The position numbers and the translations under genes were made by a program. A stretch of 64,000 nt of DNA from Saccharibacillus brassicae (GTDB lineage Bacteria > Bacillota > Bacilli > Paenibacillales > Paenibacillaceae), in the NCBI RefSeq assembly GCF_006542275.1, contig NZ_CP041217.1, positions 4,838,501 to 4,902,500 of the forward strand, given 5' to 3'. Below the pieces are notes generated by a model that was given only the letters and a program-made list of their open reading frames with translations, had not been told where the DNA came from and made no database searches. Position 1 is the stretch's first letter. The number at the start of each line of letters is the position of its first letter. Positions 7,440 to 16,384 of the stretch are shown piece by piece.

Positions 7440-9353
7440 ATGCCAAATCGCTCATTTCGAAAAGGCCTGTGCCTGATGCTCGCCTGTCTGCTGGTCGCGG
7501 CGATCGCCGCCTGCGCCGGTGCGGGAGCTCCGGTCTCCGCCAAGGAATCGCAAAATCGGCCGCAAAAGCCCAAAGCGGAAACTTCCAACTCTCGCAAGCC
7601 CGCGTCCGTCGGCAAAACCGTGTCGGCTGCGGCGGCTTCTTTTGTCGGCACCCATGGCCAACTCGCGGTGCGCAGCGGCAAATTGACCGACGCCGCCGGC
7701 AAGCCCGTGCAGTTGAAAGGCATGAGTTCGCACGGTATTCAGTGGTACGGCGATTACGTGAACGAATCCAGCATGAAATGGCTGCGCGACGACTGGGGAT
7801 TGAACGTGTTCCGCGTCGCCATGTATACGGACTCGGGCGGGTACATCTCGAATCCGGCACTGAAAAACAAAGTCAAAGAAGCGGTCGATGCCGCGGTCAA
7901 ACTCGGCGTGTACGTGATTATCGACTGGCATATTTTGGCCGACGGGGATCCGAACCGATACAAGACGCAGTCCAAAGCTTTTTTCAAAGAAATGGCGCAG
8001 ACGTACGGCGACACGCCGAACGTGATCTACGAGATCGCGAACGAACCGAACGGGAACGTCAACTGGAAGACCCATATCAAACCTTACGCTGAAGAAGTGA
8101 TCCGGGTCATCCGGGCGGAAGACCCGGACAATCCGATCATCGTCGGGACCGGTACGTGGAGTCAGGATATTCAGGACGCGGCGGCTTCGCCGCTTGCCGA
8201 CGCCAACGTGCTGTACGCGGTGCATTTCTACGCGGGTACGCACGGAGCGTGGCTGCGCGACCGGATCGACGCGGCCATGAATAAGGGCCTGGCCGTGTTC
8301 GTCAGCGAATGGGGGACGAGCGACGCTTCGGGCGGCGGCGGACCTTACCTGACGGCGGCCAAAGAATGGACCGATTTCATGGCGGATCGGGGCATCGGCT
8401 GGGCCAACTGGTCGCTCGCGGACAAGCAGGAAGCTTCGGCCGCTCTCGCTCCGGGAGCGGGCGTTACCGGAGGCTGGACACAGGCGCAGCTCAGCGCATC
8501 CGGCAAATTCGTCCGCGAAGAGATGCGCCGGGGAGCGTCCGTCGGTATGGGCGGTACGGCGCCGGCCGTTCAAGTGCCGGGGCCGGTTACCGGACTGCGG
8601 GCTGCGGCCGGCAGCAACCGGGTGTCGTTGACGTGGACAGCCGTATCGGGCGCGGACACGTACCTCGTCAAGCGGGCCGAAGGCGGCGGCAGTTACGCGA
8701 TCTTGCAAAAAGGGATCGCCGGCACGTCGTATGCCGATCCGACCGCCGTCAACGGCAAAACGTACCGCTACAAAGTCGGCGCGGTCAACGCAAAAGGCGC
8801 GGGAGCCGATTCGGCGGAAGTATCCGCGAAGCCGGCCGCATCGGGCGGCAGTCCGTCCGTGCCGACGCCGGTTACGCCGACGCCGCCTGCGGGCGGCGGT
8901 ACGAAATCTCTGGTGCTGCTGCAGCGCAGCCTGGACGATAACCCGTCGGACAACGCGCTGCGTCCCGTATTCAATATCCGCAACGCCGGCTCGGCGGCCG
9001 TGCCGCTAAAAAATGTCAAAGTTCGTTACTATTATACGAACGAAGGCACAGGCGCGCAGCAGTATTTCTGCGACTGGGCGCAGCTAGGCGCTTCGAACGT
9101 CAAAGCCGTCTTCGGCAAAACGCCGGGTGCTCCGGCGGGTGCGACCGATTACGTGGAACTTGGTTTTGCGTCCGGCACCCTTGCGGCCAAAAGCGAGACG
9201 GGCGAAATTCAGTCGCGTATTCATCGAAGCGACTGGGGCGCCTATAACGAAAAGAACGATTATTCGTACAAAGCGGGATCTGCCGGGTTCGGGGAGTGGG
9301 ACCGGACGGTCGTGTACGTGAACGGCGAAGCGGTCTACGGCATCGAGCCGTAA
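7440..9353 (+). CDS. Secreted endoglucanase: GH5 + FN3 + CBM3
   Basis: A 637-residue modular enzyme. Residues 1-34 are an export signal; the end IAACAG also fits a lipobox, so membrane anchoring through Cys26 is possible. Residues 70-365 are a GH5 (subfamily 2-like) beta-glucanase with [10 protein letters not shown], the acid/base Glu202 in YEIANEPNG and the nucleophile Glu290 in VSEWGTS. Residues 380-466 are a fibronectin type III module, then a Pro/Thr linker, and residues 488-637 are a CBM3 cellulose-binding module. It should cut internal beta-1,4-glucan bonds outside the cell, probably while bound to crystalline cellulose. The start has GGAGGG at proper spacing. It appears to be transcribed alone. 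Confidence 0.93.
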   Translation: MPNRSFRKGLCLMLACLLVAAIAACAGAGAPVSAKESQNRPQKPKAETSNSRKPASVGKTVSAAAASFVGTHGQLAVRSGKLTDAAGKPVQLKGMSSHGIQWYGDYVNESSMKWLRDDWGLNVFRVAMYTDSGGYISNPALKNKVKEAVDAAVKLGVYVIIDWHILADGDPNRYKTQSKAFFKEMAQTYGDTPNVIYEIANEPNGNVNWKTHIKPYAEEVIRVIRAEDPDNPIIVGTGTWSQDIQDAAASPLADANVLYAVHFYAGTHGAWLRDRIDAAMNKGLAVFVSEWGTSDASGGGGPYLTAAKEWTDFMADRGIGWANWSLADKQEASAALAPGAGVTGGWTQAQLSASGKFVREEMRRGASVGMGGTAPAVQVPGPVTGLRAAAGSNRVSLTWTAVSGADTYLVKRAEGGGSYAILQKGIAGTSYADPTAVNGKTYRYKVGAVNAKGAGADSAEVSAKPAASGGSPSVPTPVTPTPPAGGGTKSLVLLQRSLDDNPSDNALRPVFNIRNAGSAAVPLKNVKVRYYYTNEGTGAQQYFCDWAQLGASNVKAVFGKTPGAPAGATDYVELGFASGTLAAKSETGEIQSRIHRSDWGAYNEKNDYSYKAGSAGFGEWDRTVVYVNGEAVYGIEP

Positions 9354-9398
9354 AGCGCGGGGATTCAAAACTGACCGGACGTGGCATTTTGCAACGAT

Positions 9399-9434
9399 CG
9401 GGAGTCCGCGTTAGAATAAACAGGCGGACTCCCG
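9399..9434 (+). other. Inverted repeat after the cellulase gene
   Basis: A 10-bp perfect inverted repeat (9399-9408 with 9425-9434) lies between the cellulase and oligoendopeptidase genes. No T run follows, so it may be an RNA-stabilising hairpin or an operator more than a terminator. Confidence 0.45.
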
Positions 9435-9525
9435 AACGGGAGCGATACCGGATTGGCGCGAGCGTCGGCGGAGTATGGTTATCCGCCGGCGCTCGTGCCT
9501 TATTTTATGCAGAGGAGTGAGCGTC

Positions 9526-11343
9526 ATGAGTCATCAAGTATGGATGCGTTCGGAGGTTCCGGAGGAATCGACGTGGAATTTGGAGCATTTGTTTCTGAGC
9601 GAGGACGATTGGAACGAGGAACTTGAGCGGACCGCGCGGAGCGCGGAAGACGTCACCCGGTTCCGCGGACGCCTCGGCGAAGGCGCCGCGGTGCTGCTGG
9701 AGTGTCTGACGGCGCACGAGGCCGTTATGGAAAGAGCCCACAAAGTCGGGGCTTACGCGCATCTGCGCCAGACCGAAGACGGCACCGACGCGGACAATCA
9801 GGCCCGCTCGGCCAAGTCCGGCGATACGCTGACGAAGCTGTCGTCCGAATTCACGTTTATCGATTCCGAGCTGCTGGCGCTCGAAGACGGCACGATCGAG
9901 CGCTATTTGGCGGAAGAACCCGGACTTGCCGATTTCGAACGCCGGCTGAAGCTGCTGCTGGCGCAAAAGCCGCACCGTCTGTCGCCCGAGACGGAGAAAG
10001 TGCTGGCTTCGCTGTCCGAAGTGCACGGCGCGCCGTACCGGACTTACCTGCGCGGCAAGCTTGCCGATATGACGTTCGCGGGCGTCGAGGTGGACGGCAC
10101 CCGGTATCCGGTGTCTTTTGCCTCGTACGAAACCGATTACGAAATGCACCCGAATACGGAGCTGCGCCGCAGTTCGTTCGCTTCGTTCAGCCGCGGGCTG
10201 CACGCGTACCGCAATACGTTCGCGGAAGCGTACGCCGCCGAAGTGAAGCGTCAGGTCGTCATGTCCCGTCTGCGGAACTACGACTCGGTCACGCAGATGC
10301 TGCTTGAACCGCAGCAGGTCACGGAAGAGATGTACGAAGCGATTCTCGATACGATCCAGACGGAGCTTGCGCCGCATATGCGCAAATACGCCGAGCTCAA
10401 GAAAAAGGTGCTCGGGCTGGACACGATGTATTATTGCGACCTCAAAGCGCCGCTCGACCCGGACTACAGTCCGTCGATCACGTACGAAGAAGCGTGCAAA
10501 ACGGTACAGGACGCGCTGGGCGTACTCGGCGACGAATACGGCGAGATCGTCGAAGCGGCGTTCACGCAGCGCTGGGTCGATCATGCGTCGAACGTCGGCA
10601 AATCGACCGGAGCGTTCTGTGCGTCGATCTACGGCTCGCATTCCTACATTCTGATGTCGTGGGCCGACAATATGCGCGGCGCGTTCACGCTGGCGCACGA
10701 AGTCGGCCATGCCGGCCATCTCATGCTGGGCGCCCGCTACCAGCGGATGGTCAACTCGCGTCCGTCGCTCTATTTCATCGAAGCGCCGTCGACGATGAAC
10801 GAGCTGCTGCTCGCGGAGCATCTGCGCGCGCAGTCGGAAGACAAGCGGCTGCGCCGCTGGGTCATCATGCAGCTGCTCAATACGTATTACCATAACTTCG
10901 TCACCCATCTGCTGGAAGGCGAGCTCCAGCGCCGGGTGTATGCCCGTGCCATGAACGACCAGGCGATCACGGCCAAAGTGCTGAGCGAGCTCAAAGGCGA
11001 CGTGCTGTCTTCGTTCTGGGGAGAAACGCTGGAGTTGACCGAAGACGCGAAGCTGACGTGGATGAGACAGCCCCATTACTATATGGGCCTGTATCCGTAC
11101 ACGTATTCGGCGGGGCTGACGCTGTCCACGGCGATGATGCAGATCATCCGCGAAGAAGGACAGCCGGCGGTCGACCGCTGGCTGGACACGCTCAAAGCCG
11201 GCGGTTCGAAAACGCCGCTTGAGCTGGCCCGGATGGCGGGCGTCGACATGTCCGATAGCCGCACGATCCGCAGCGCGGTCGACTACGTCGGCTCGCTCGT
11301 GAGCGAATTGTGCGAACTGTTCGACGAAGAATCGGACCTGTAA
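9526..11343 (+). CDS. pepF: Oligoendopeptidase F (M3B)
   Basis: A 605-residue cytosolic zinc metallopeptidase. The start at 9526 follows AGAGGAGTGAGCGTC; the frame is open upstream but has no ribosome-binding site there. The zinc motif His391-Glu-Val-Gly-His395 sits in TLAHEVGHAGHLM, and the third ligand is expected in the downstream segment FIEAPSTMNELLLAEHL, where a Glu is conserved. The N-terminal helical region and total length match PepF of the Bacillus YjbG group. PepF cleaves oligopeptides of roughly 7-17 residues. No signal peptide is present. A second M3 peptidase lies near 28 kb, so the two may differ in substrate length. Confidence 0.93.
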   Translation: MSHQVWMRSEVPEESTWNLEHLFLSEDDWNEELERTARSAEDVTRFRGRLGEGAAVLLECLTAHEAVMERAHKVGAYAHLRQTEDGTDADNQARSAKSGDTLTKLSSEFTFIDSELLALEDGTIERYLAEEPGLADFERRLKLLLAQKPHRLSPETEKVLASLSEVHGAPYRTYLRGKLADMTFAGVEVDGTRYPVSFASYETDYEMHPNTELRRSSFASFSRGLHAYRNTFAEAYAAEVKRQVVMSRLRNYDSVTQMLLEPQQVTEEMYEAILDTIQTELAPHMRKYAELKKKVLGLDTMYYCDLKAPLDPDYSPSITYEEACKTVQDALGVLGDEYGEIVEAAFTQRWVDHASNVGKSTGAFCASIYGSHSYILMSWADNMRGAFTLAHEVGHAGHLMLGARYQRMVNSRPSLYFIEAPSTMNELLLAEHLRAQSEDKRLRRWVIMQLLNTYYHNFVTHLLEGELQRRVYARAMNDQAITAKVLSELKGDVLSSFWGETLELTEDAKLTWMRQPHYYMGLYPYTYSAGLTLSTAMMQIIREEGQPAVDRWLDTLKAGGSKTPLELARMAGVDMSDSRTIRSAVDYVGSLVSELCELFDEESDL

Positions 11344-11365
11344 GCCTGCGCGGCGAGCACGCCGG

Positions 11366-11463
11366 GCAGCGGCGTTGAAATAGCGGCGATTGCGGCGTGC
11401 GAATAGCGCCGGCATATGAGCAGCGGCGTTGAAATAGCGGCGATTGCAACGTCCGAATAGCAG
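11366..11463. repeat. 54-bp tandem repeat, about 1.8 copies
   Basis: The 28 bases at 11366-11393 recur exactly at 11420-11447, a period of 54, and the match continues with few changes through GAATAGC to about 11461. It lies in the gap after pepF. The unit has no stop-free meaning shared by neighbouring genes, so it appears to be non-coding. Confidence 0.8.
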
Positions 11464-11470
11464 AACCCAA

Positions 11471-11518
11471 AAAAGACCGTTCCGCGGGAATCTTCGATTC
11501 CTGGCGGGACGGTCTTTT
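11471..11518. terminator. Bidirectional terminator between convergent genes
   Basis: AAAAGACCGT at 11471-11480 pairs with ACGGTCTTTT at 11509-11518, with an inner GGAATC/GATTCC stem. T runs occur on both strands, so it can serve pepF and the convergent nitroreductase gene. Confidence 0.85.
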
Positions 11519-11566
11519 GGCTCTTGCGGATTCCGCGGCGATCGGATCAGAAGCGGTCAGAACCGG

Positions 11567-12193
11567 TCAGAACCGGTCGAAAGTCACGAACTCCGATACC
11601 GGCTTGCGGTAGCCGCGCGGGCGGCGTTTCGAAGTGTCTTCCTGGCCGATCGCGATTAGCATGACGGGCGTCAGATTGTCCGGAGCGCCGACGGCTTCGC
11701 GTACGGCATCGGGATCGAAGCCGATCATCGGGCACGTGTCCCAGCCTTTGTCTTTGGCGATCAGCATGAACATCATGGCGGACAAGCTGGCGTTGCGGAT
11801 CGCTTCGTCGCGTTGGAAAGTCTCGCCGCGCCGTTCGTAGAACTCGGTCACGTCGCGGACGGTCGTGTCGAACTCGGAACGATCGATGATGCCGAGCGCC
11901 AGAAAGCCTTCATTCATATCGGCGACATGGGTATGCGCCTGCGTGTCGCCGAATACGGCGATGACGGCCGAGGCGAGCTTGATTTTGTATTGGCCGCCGG
12001 AAGCCTGATATATGTTTTCCACAGTCGCTTCGTCGGTCACGGCGGCGTACCGGGTATGCTGAAGGTTAAAAGCCGAAGGCGCGAGCTTGACTCCTTCGAA
12101 GATCTCGGAAAGTTCCTGGCGGGAAATCGGCGTATCGGGCATAAATTTGATGGCGGAATGGCGATTTCGGATAAGGGTGGTCAGATCCTGCAT
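11567..12193 (-). CDS. Nitroreductase family protein
   Basis: A 208-residue flavoprotein on the minus strand. I start it at the ATG at 12193, preceded by CAGGTG; an in-frame TTG 14 codons earlier lacks a ribosome-binding site. TLIRNRHSAIKFMPD is the typical FMN-binding N-terminus, APSAFNLQHTRY the second flavin contact, and GWDTCPMIGFDPDAVRE the conserved C-terminal region of NfsA/NfsB- and YodC-like enzymes. These reduce nitro compounds or quinones with NAD(P)H. It is clearly different from the nitroreductase at 3.75 kb, which belongs to the Frm2 branch. The natural substrate is unknown. Confidence 0.87.
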   Translation of the reverse strand: MQDLTTLIRNRHSAIKFMPDTPISRQELSEIFEGVKLAPSAFNLQHTRYAAVTDEATVENIYQASGGQYKIKLASAVIAVFGDTQAHTHVADMNEGFLALGIIDRSEFDTTVRDVTEFYERRGETFQRDEAIRNASLSAMMFMLIAKDKGWDTCPMIGFDPDAVREAVGAPDNLTPVMLIAIGQEDTSKRRPRGYRKPVSEFVTFDRF

Positions 12194-12358
12194 GATAGGC
12201 ACCTGCGTTTCTGCGAATTTGGCTGCCGATGGCAAAGATGGAAAAGTAGTCGGCTGCTTGTGTGTTTATAATAATAGCTATGTAAAAGTAAGTCAACTCT
12301 CTTTTATAGGCTGCTGCGGTCTTAACGCATACTGCTTCGCCGGAGCGCGGGACAAGTC

Positions 12359-12541
12359 TAACGAATCCGGGTCACGCTATTTGTCGGCCAAGTCCGCTTT
12401 TCGCTTTGTTAACGAATCGTCATCACGCTATAAGCTCCGAATCGGCTCAAATACGCCAAATTGCGGCCGACAAGGACAGGACGATTCGTTGGATGTGAAA
12501 AAAGGCGGAATACCGGCAAATAGCGGGATAAGGATTCGTTA
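12359..12541. repeat. Nested inverted-repeat element (TAACGAATC family)
   Basis: The 29 bases at 12359-12387 match the reverse complement of 12513-12541 at 24 of 29 positions, both of the form TAACGAATCC-N6-CGCTATTTG. Inside this, AACGAATCGTC at 12411-12421 is matched exactly by GACGATTCGTT at 12480-12490. The four TAACGAATC-type boxes thus face each other in two nested pairs. It resembles the intergenic repeats that Paenibacillus genomes carry in many copies, but that family link is from memory. A MITE-like origin or an RNA structure are both possible. Confidence 0.7.
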
Positions 12542-12705
12542 CCGGACGGGCATGACAGGAAGGGCAGGAAGGGCAGACGTGAGGGGGAGGAAGGGCGGGC
12601 ACCATAAGCAAAGCGAGCGCAGCAGGTACGCCTGCTACGGCCGGCGAACCAAAAGACGCACCTTCCAAGCTGCGCCCGGACTGCCGCATAGGCAGCCCTG
12701 CACAC

Positions 12706-12736
12706 AAAAAAGCCGCCCTCAAAAGGGCGGCCTTTT
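12706..12736 (-). terminator. Terminator of the YjgB-like gene
   Basis: GCCGCCCT (12712-12719) pairs with AGGGCGGC (12724-12731) around a four-base loop. Read on the minus strand it is followed by a run of T residues. Confidence 0.82.
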
Positions 12737-12797
12737 CACGCGTCTAGCGGGATCGGCTACAAGCCGAACGTTCCCGATTCGCCGGAATTCCCGTCGA

Positions 12798-13388
12798 TCA
12801 ACCTTTGAGCAGGTTAATATGCGACAGCTCCAGCGAATTGTTGAAAATGAATTCGATCTTGTACTCGCCGCGTTTGTACGTCAGCTTGGTCTGGATCGAA
12901 GTGCCGTTTTTGATCGTGGCGGTCGAAGCCGGCGCGTACCACGTTTTTTTGACCATGGCCGTCGTCATGCCGCCGATATTCGTCTGGCGTTCGACGTTGG
13001 TGCCGAAATACCGGATTTCTTTGAGTACGCCGGACGCCGTGTAGGACATGGCGTAGCCCGGATTGCCCATATTGGCGGTGTAGCTGTCGAAGCCGGCGAC
13101 GGAAGTACGGGTCACGTCGGGCGAACCGAAAGCGTCGATGACTTCGCTGCGCGTCGTTTTGCCGACGGTGAAGCCGGATGCGCTGCCCGGGAATTCGCCC
13201 CGGAGCGCCGGCTTGTAGAACGAAGCCAGCTTCTGCAGCGCCATCGCGCTGTCCGAAGCGGTCGGTGCCTGCTCGGCCGAGGCGGCAGGCAGTGGAAGCT
13301 GCGCGGCGGCTCCCGCGGAGCCGATCGCGACAACGCTTGCGGCGGATAACGCGATCAGCGTCTTGCGTGCTCGGGTAGTGATGTTCAT
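12798..13388 (-). CDS. Secreted YjgB-like (DUF4309) protein
   Basis: A 196-residue exported protein. It begins with a signal peptide (ARKTLIALSAASVVAIGSAGA, with likely cleavage near AASA at residues 35-38). The mature part has the features of YjgB/DUF4309 proteins: GEFPGSASGFTVGKTTRSEV near the front, then AFGSPD, and a C-terminal YKIEFIFNNS segment. These proteins are found at the surface of Bacilli; their role is unknown, though YjgB is under sporulation/cell-wall control in B. subtilis. The ribosome-binding site AAGGAGG is ideal. It has its own terminator and is transcribed in the same direction as the AraC-type regulator upstream, 145 bases away. Confidence 0.78.
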   Translation of the reverse strand: MNITTRARKTLIALSAASVVAIGSAGAAAQLPLPAASAEQAPTASDSAMALQKLASFYKPALRGEFPGSASGFTVGKTTRSEVIDAFGSPDVTRTSVAGFDSYTANMGNPGYAMSYTASGVLKEIRYFGTNVERQTNIGGMTTAMVKKTWYAPASTATIKNGTSIQTKLTYKRGEYKIEFIFNNSLELSHINLLKG

Positions 13389-13533
13389 CGAAATCTCCTC
13401 CTTGCGGAACCTTGAAACGTTCCAGCGCTTCGAACCGCGTTGGAGCGGCCAGGATGATCGTCTTCTTCACCCATTTTACCCGATTCGAAGGGGAGGAAAC
13501 AAGCGAAGCCCCGAAGAGGCGGCTTCTTCCGGC

Positions 13534-15840
13534 CTACGCTTTTTCTTTCAGGCTGCCGTCCGCGTCGGAGAACAGCTTGCGGTATTGACCCGGCGTGTGT
13601 CCGGTTTCTTTTTTGAATTTGCGAATAAAATTGGGCGCGTCCTGGTAGCCGATCCGCTGGATGATTTCTTTGAGCGGCTCGTCGGTCGTCGTCAGTTCGA
13701 CGATCGCGGCAGCCATGCGCTTTTGCCAAATGTATTGGACGAAGTTGGTGCCGACTTTGTCTTTGAACGAACGGCTGAAGTACGACATGGAGATCGAGTA
13801 ATTGTGCGAGATCGTCTCCAGGCTCAGCGAATGGTCGGCGTAATGCTCGTCGATGTAAGCAACGATCGTATCCATCAGCGTATGGGTCTCGCATTCTTCT
13901 TTTTCTTCGACCTGCTCGCACAGCTTGTCCACGAGCTTCAGGAAGCCTTGTTCCAGCTCGTCCGGCGAAGAGAACGCTTCGATTGCCGGAATGCTGCCGG
14001 ACAAGTTGTCCACGCCGACTTCGTCGGCGGTCTTGAGAATGGTATTGAGGATATCGAAGCCGATGCAGCGCATGTATTTGGCGGACAATCCCGGCGCGCG
14101 CAGCGTCTGGGCCGCTTCGGCGACCGAACGGGCGGCGACGTCGGCGCTGCCCTGCTTGAGGCTCTGCGCCAGTTTGAGCAGAACCGTTTTCGGTACCCAG
14201 GACGCTTCGCCGCTCTCCGCGGTCAGATCGCTGAAGTAAGCCAGGCTGCCTTCGGCGGTGCGGGTGCGCGATTCGAACGCGGAACACGCTTCGATAAACG
14301 ATTGGCTGAGCCGTTCCGGGCCGTCCGCGCAGGTACCGATGCCGATCGACGGATTGAGGCGGCCGATCCCTTGCAGATGATCGTAGACGGCGCTTGCGAT
14401 CCGGCCGATCTGCGAAGTCTCGTCCGCGTCTTCGATAAGGTCGAAGCCGACGATCAGCGCAATCTGATCCGGCTTCGGCAGTTCGACGCCGTAGAGGCGC
14501 GCTCCGAGTTCCGGGTATTCGGCTTCCGACAGCAGGGTGAGCATCAGCTGCCAGTCGCGCGCTTCTTCGGCTGTGCCGCCGGTATGTTCGCGGCCGATCA
14601 GCATGGCGAAATAGCGCGAGCGGTCGAATTGGAGGCCAAACGATTCCGGCAGCCCGAGCGAAGGAACCGAATCGTCTCCGTGGCGCAGCAGCATGAGCAG
14701 GAAATGGTTGCGCGCATACGGCTCCTGCAGGTCGGCGCGCGCGCTGTAAGCCTGAAGCGCCGAGCGGATGCGTTCCAGCTCGCCCATCGGCGTATCGGGC
14801 GCCGGATCGGCCGCGGGACCCCGCGAGACCGGCTTCGATTCGGCGAATTCGGACAGTTGGAAAATCGGGCTGTACTGCCGGCGCGCGAGCAGCAGCGCGC
14901 CGATGCCCCCGAAAACGACGACGATCGAGAACAGGGCCACGATAAACGCCCGGATATGCAGCACGCTGCTGAAGAACTGCGCGCTCGGCATCAGCGTGAC
15001 GTATTCCCAGCCGTTCAATTCGGACTTGACGGAGACGACCGAATGCGGAACGCCGCCGATCTTCACGCTGTGCGTGCCGGTGGACAGCGAGACGAGCGAT
15101 TGCAGCGACTGATCGCCGAGCGCTTCATCCTGATTGCTTTTGACCGCGAGAACCCGGCCTTCGGCATCGAAAATGTAAGACGAGCCTTCGTAACCGCCGA
15201 GAATCGAATCGATCAGGCCGGTGAGACTGGATTCTTTGACAAAATACATTAACGTTCCGTGCGGATTCGGGCTGTTCGGCACCATCGGCACGAGGTAGAC
15301 GAGCGTGGACTGCGCATAGCCGGAAGCGCGCTCGACGCGGTCCGCCGGACGCATCGTCGTATAGCGGACTTCGTTGAGATCGCGCTCGACCGCGTCGGCT
15401 GTCCAGTTCTTGAACCGGTATTTGTCCGCGAACACGTCCAGATCGTACATGCCGACGCTGGAATAGATACGCGGATCGCCGCGGAAATACAGAAACATCT
15501 CGTCCACGATCGGGCTGGCCGCTTTGTAATTGCCCAGCGCGTCGATCGCTTCAAGGCTGTAATAGGCGTCATGGACCCGGTAGCGGCTGAGACTCGGATC
15601 GTACGCCGCGCGCGAAGCGATATCGTTCAACTGCTGCAGATGCGTGTCGACGATCGTCTCGGCCTGCGTCAGTTGATTGAGATGGGATTGCTCGATCTGC
15701 GCGCGAAGATTGGACGCCGTATTATGGTACAGAACGAAGGTCAGGCAGACGAGCGGAATCAGCAGAACGAACAGATAGGAAGAGATGTATTTCAGAAAAA
15801 GTCTGGATTTGAAATAGCTCGGTTTGACTGAGACTTTCAT
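13534..15840 (-). CDS. Membrane-bound AraC-type regulator with extracellular sensor
   Basis: A 768-residue regulator on the minus strand. A helix at about residues 18-38 (YLFVLLIPLVCLTFVLY) and another at 290-312 (IRAFIVALFSIVVVFGGIGALLL) enclose a roughly 250-residue extracellular domain of dCache-like design. The cytoplasmic part ends, after about 660, in an AraC/XylS DNA-binding domain with two helix-turn-helix units (LETISHNYSISMSYFSRSF, then IIQRIGYQDAPNFIRKFKKETG). Such one-component sensors are usual in Paenibacillus beside LplB/YtcP/LipO-type importers, as here, where the importer starts divergently 545 bases away. It likely senses a sugar outside and activates that operon. The ribosome-binding site is AAAGGAG. 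Confidence 0.9.
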   Translation of the reverse strand: MKVSVKPSYFKSRLFLKYISSYLFVLLIPLVCLTFVLYHNTASNLRAQIEQSHLNQLTQAETIVDTHLQQLNDIASRAAYDPSLSRYRVHDAYYSLEAIDALGNYKAASPIVDEMFLYFRGDPRIYSSVGMYDLDVFADKYRFKNWTADAVERDLNEVRYTTMRPADRVERASGYAQSTLVYLVPMVPNSPNPHGTLMYFVKESSLTGLIDSILGGYEGSSYIFDAEGRVLAVKSNQDEALGDQSLQSLVSLSTGTHSVKIGGVPHSVVSVKSELNGWEYVTLMPSAQFFSSVLHIRAFIVALFSIVVVFGGIGALLLARRQYSPIFQLSEFAESKPVSRGPAADPAPDTPMGELERIRSALQAYSARADLQEPYARNHFLLMLLRHGDDSVPSLGLPESFGLQFDRSRYFAMLIGREHTGGTAEEARDWQLMLTLLSEAEYPELGARLYGVELPKPDQIALIVGFDLIEDADETSQIGRIASAVYDHLQGIGRLNPSIGIGTCADGPERLSQSFIEACSAFESRTRTAEGSLAYFSDLTAESGEASWVPKTVLLKLAQSLKQGSADVAARSVAEAAQTLRAPGLSAKYMRCIGFDILNTILKTADEVGVDNLSGSIPAIEAFSSPDELEQGFLKLVDKLCEQVEEKEECETHTLMDTIVAYIDEHYADHSLSLETISHNYSISMSYFSRSFKDKVGTNFVQYIWQKRMAAAIVELTTTDEPLKEIIQRIGYQDAPNFIRKFKKETGHTPGQYRKLFSDADGSLKEKA

Positions 15841-16384
15841 TCCGGTAGGCTCCTTTCGCTATCGCTCGATAAACGTGCAGGGGGTACCCAAAGTGTACGG
15901 GGCGGCCGATTGTCAGGCAATATGTGGATTTTGACCACTTTGCAAACGCTTTAACGGCGTATCCGCGGCTTGTCGAATGTGTCGTTTTTTACTTTTCGTA
16001 TTCCGCAAGAGGCCGCAGCAGACACATTGTAATGAAAATCGGAAGTGCTTTTCATGAAAAAACCTCAGGATCTGTAATGTATTCTAACACATTTTCGCGA
16101 ACTTGCGATTGTCAAATTTACAGTCAGGACCAAAACCACATATTTACGCTTGGCTCCCCGTTCTGTAAACTCGCTGTAAACCCGAAACGACGAAAGCCGG
16201 AGTCAAGCCAATGGAAATGCTTACAAAAAAGTAGGCGCCTGCGTTTTCCGATCCGAAAGGTCGGTTGCGAAGGCGTTTCGGCGCACGGGAGGGAAGTGAG
16301 AGCAATCCGAAAGCCTGTCAGGTAACATGACTCACTAGTAACTTATACCTGATGCGCGAACAAACTACCGAGGGAGTGAAGACG
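15841..16384. promoter_or_regulatory. Divergent regulatory region of the first glycan transporter
   Basis: This 545-base gap has no gene. CTGTAAAC occurs at 16163-16170 and 16174-16181, 11 bases apart, and its reverse TTTACAG at 16117-16123; this spacing of one helical turn suits an AraC-type activator. Two weak cre-like boxes are visible: TGCAAACGCTTTAA at 15941-15954 and TGGAAATGCTTACA at 16212-16225, each with two mismatches to the CcpA consensus. Region 16050-16140 is AT-rich and is the likely promoter area. Confidence 0.55.

Larger units (their letters stand above)
12194..12797. other. 600-base non-coding region holding repeats
   Basis: Between the nitroreductase and the YjgB-like gene there is no ORF I can support. 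It contains a 183-bp nested inverted repeat (listed separately), a G/A-rich stretch with GGAAGGGC repeats at about 12558-12600, and a terminator at 12706-12736. Base composition shifts along the region, from AT-rich at 12265-12300 to strongly purine-skewed near 12580. Confidence 0.6.

Noticed and set aside
9505-11415. A 636-codon minus-strand frame opposite pepF
   Set aside because: Antisense to a clear metallopeptidase gene with zinc motif; its Phe/Gln/Arg-rich composition is that of a reverse-complement shadow.
13363-15252. A 629-codon open frame on the plus strand opposite the AraC regulator
   Set aside because: It shows no domain, lies in a frame complementary to a strong gene and has no ribosome-binding site near its start.
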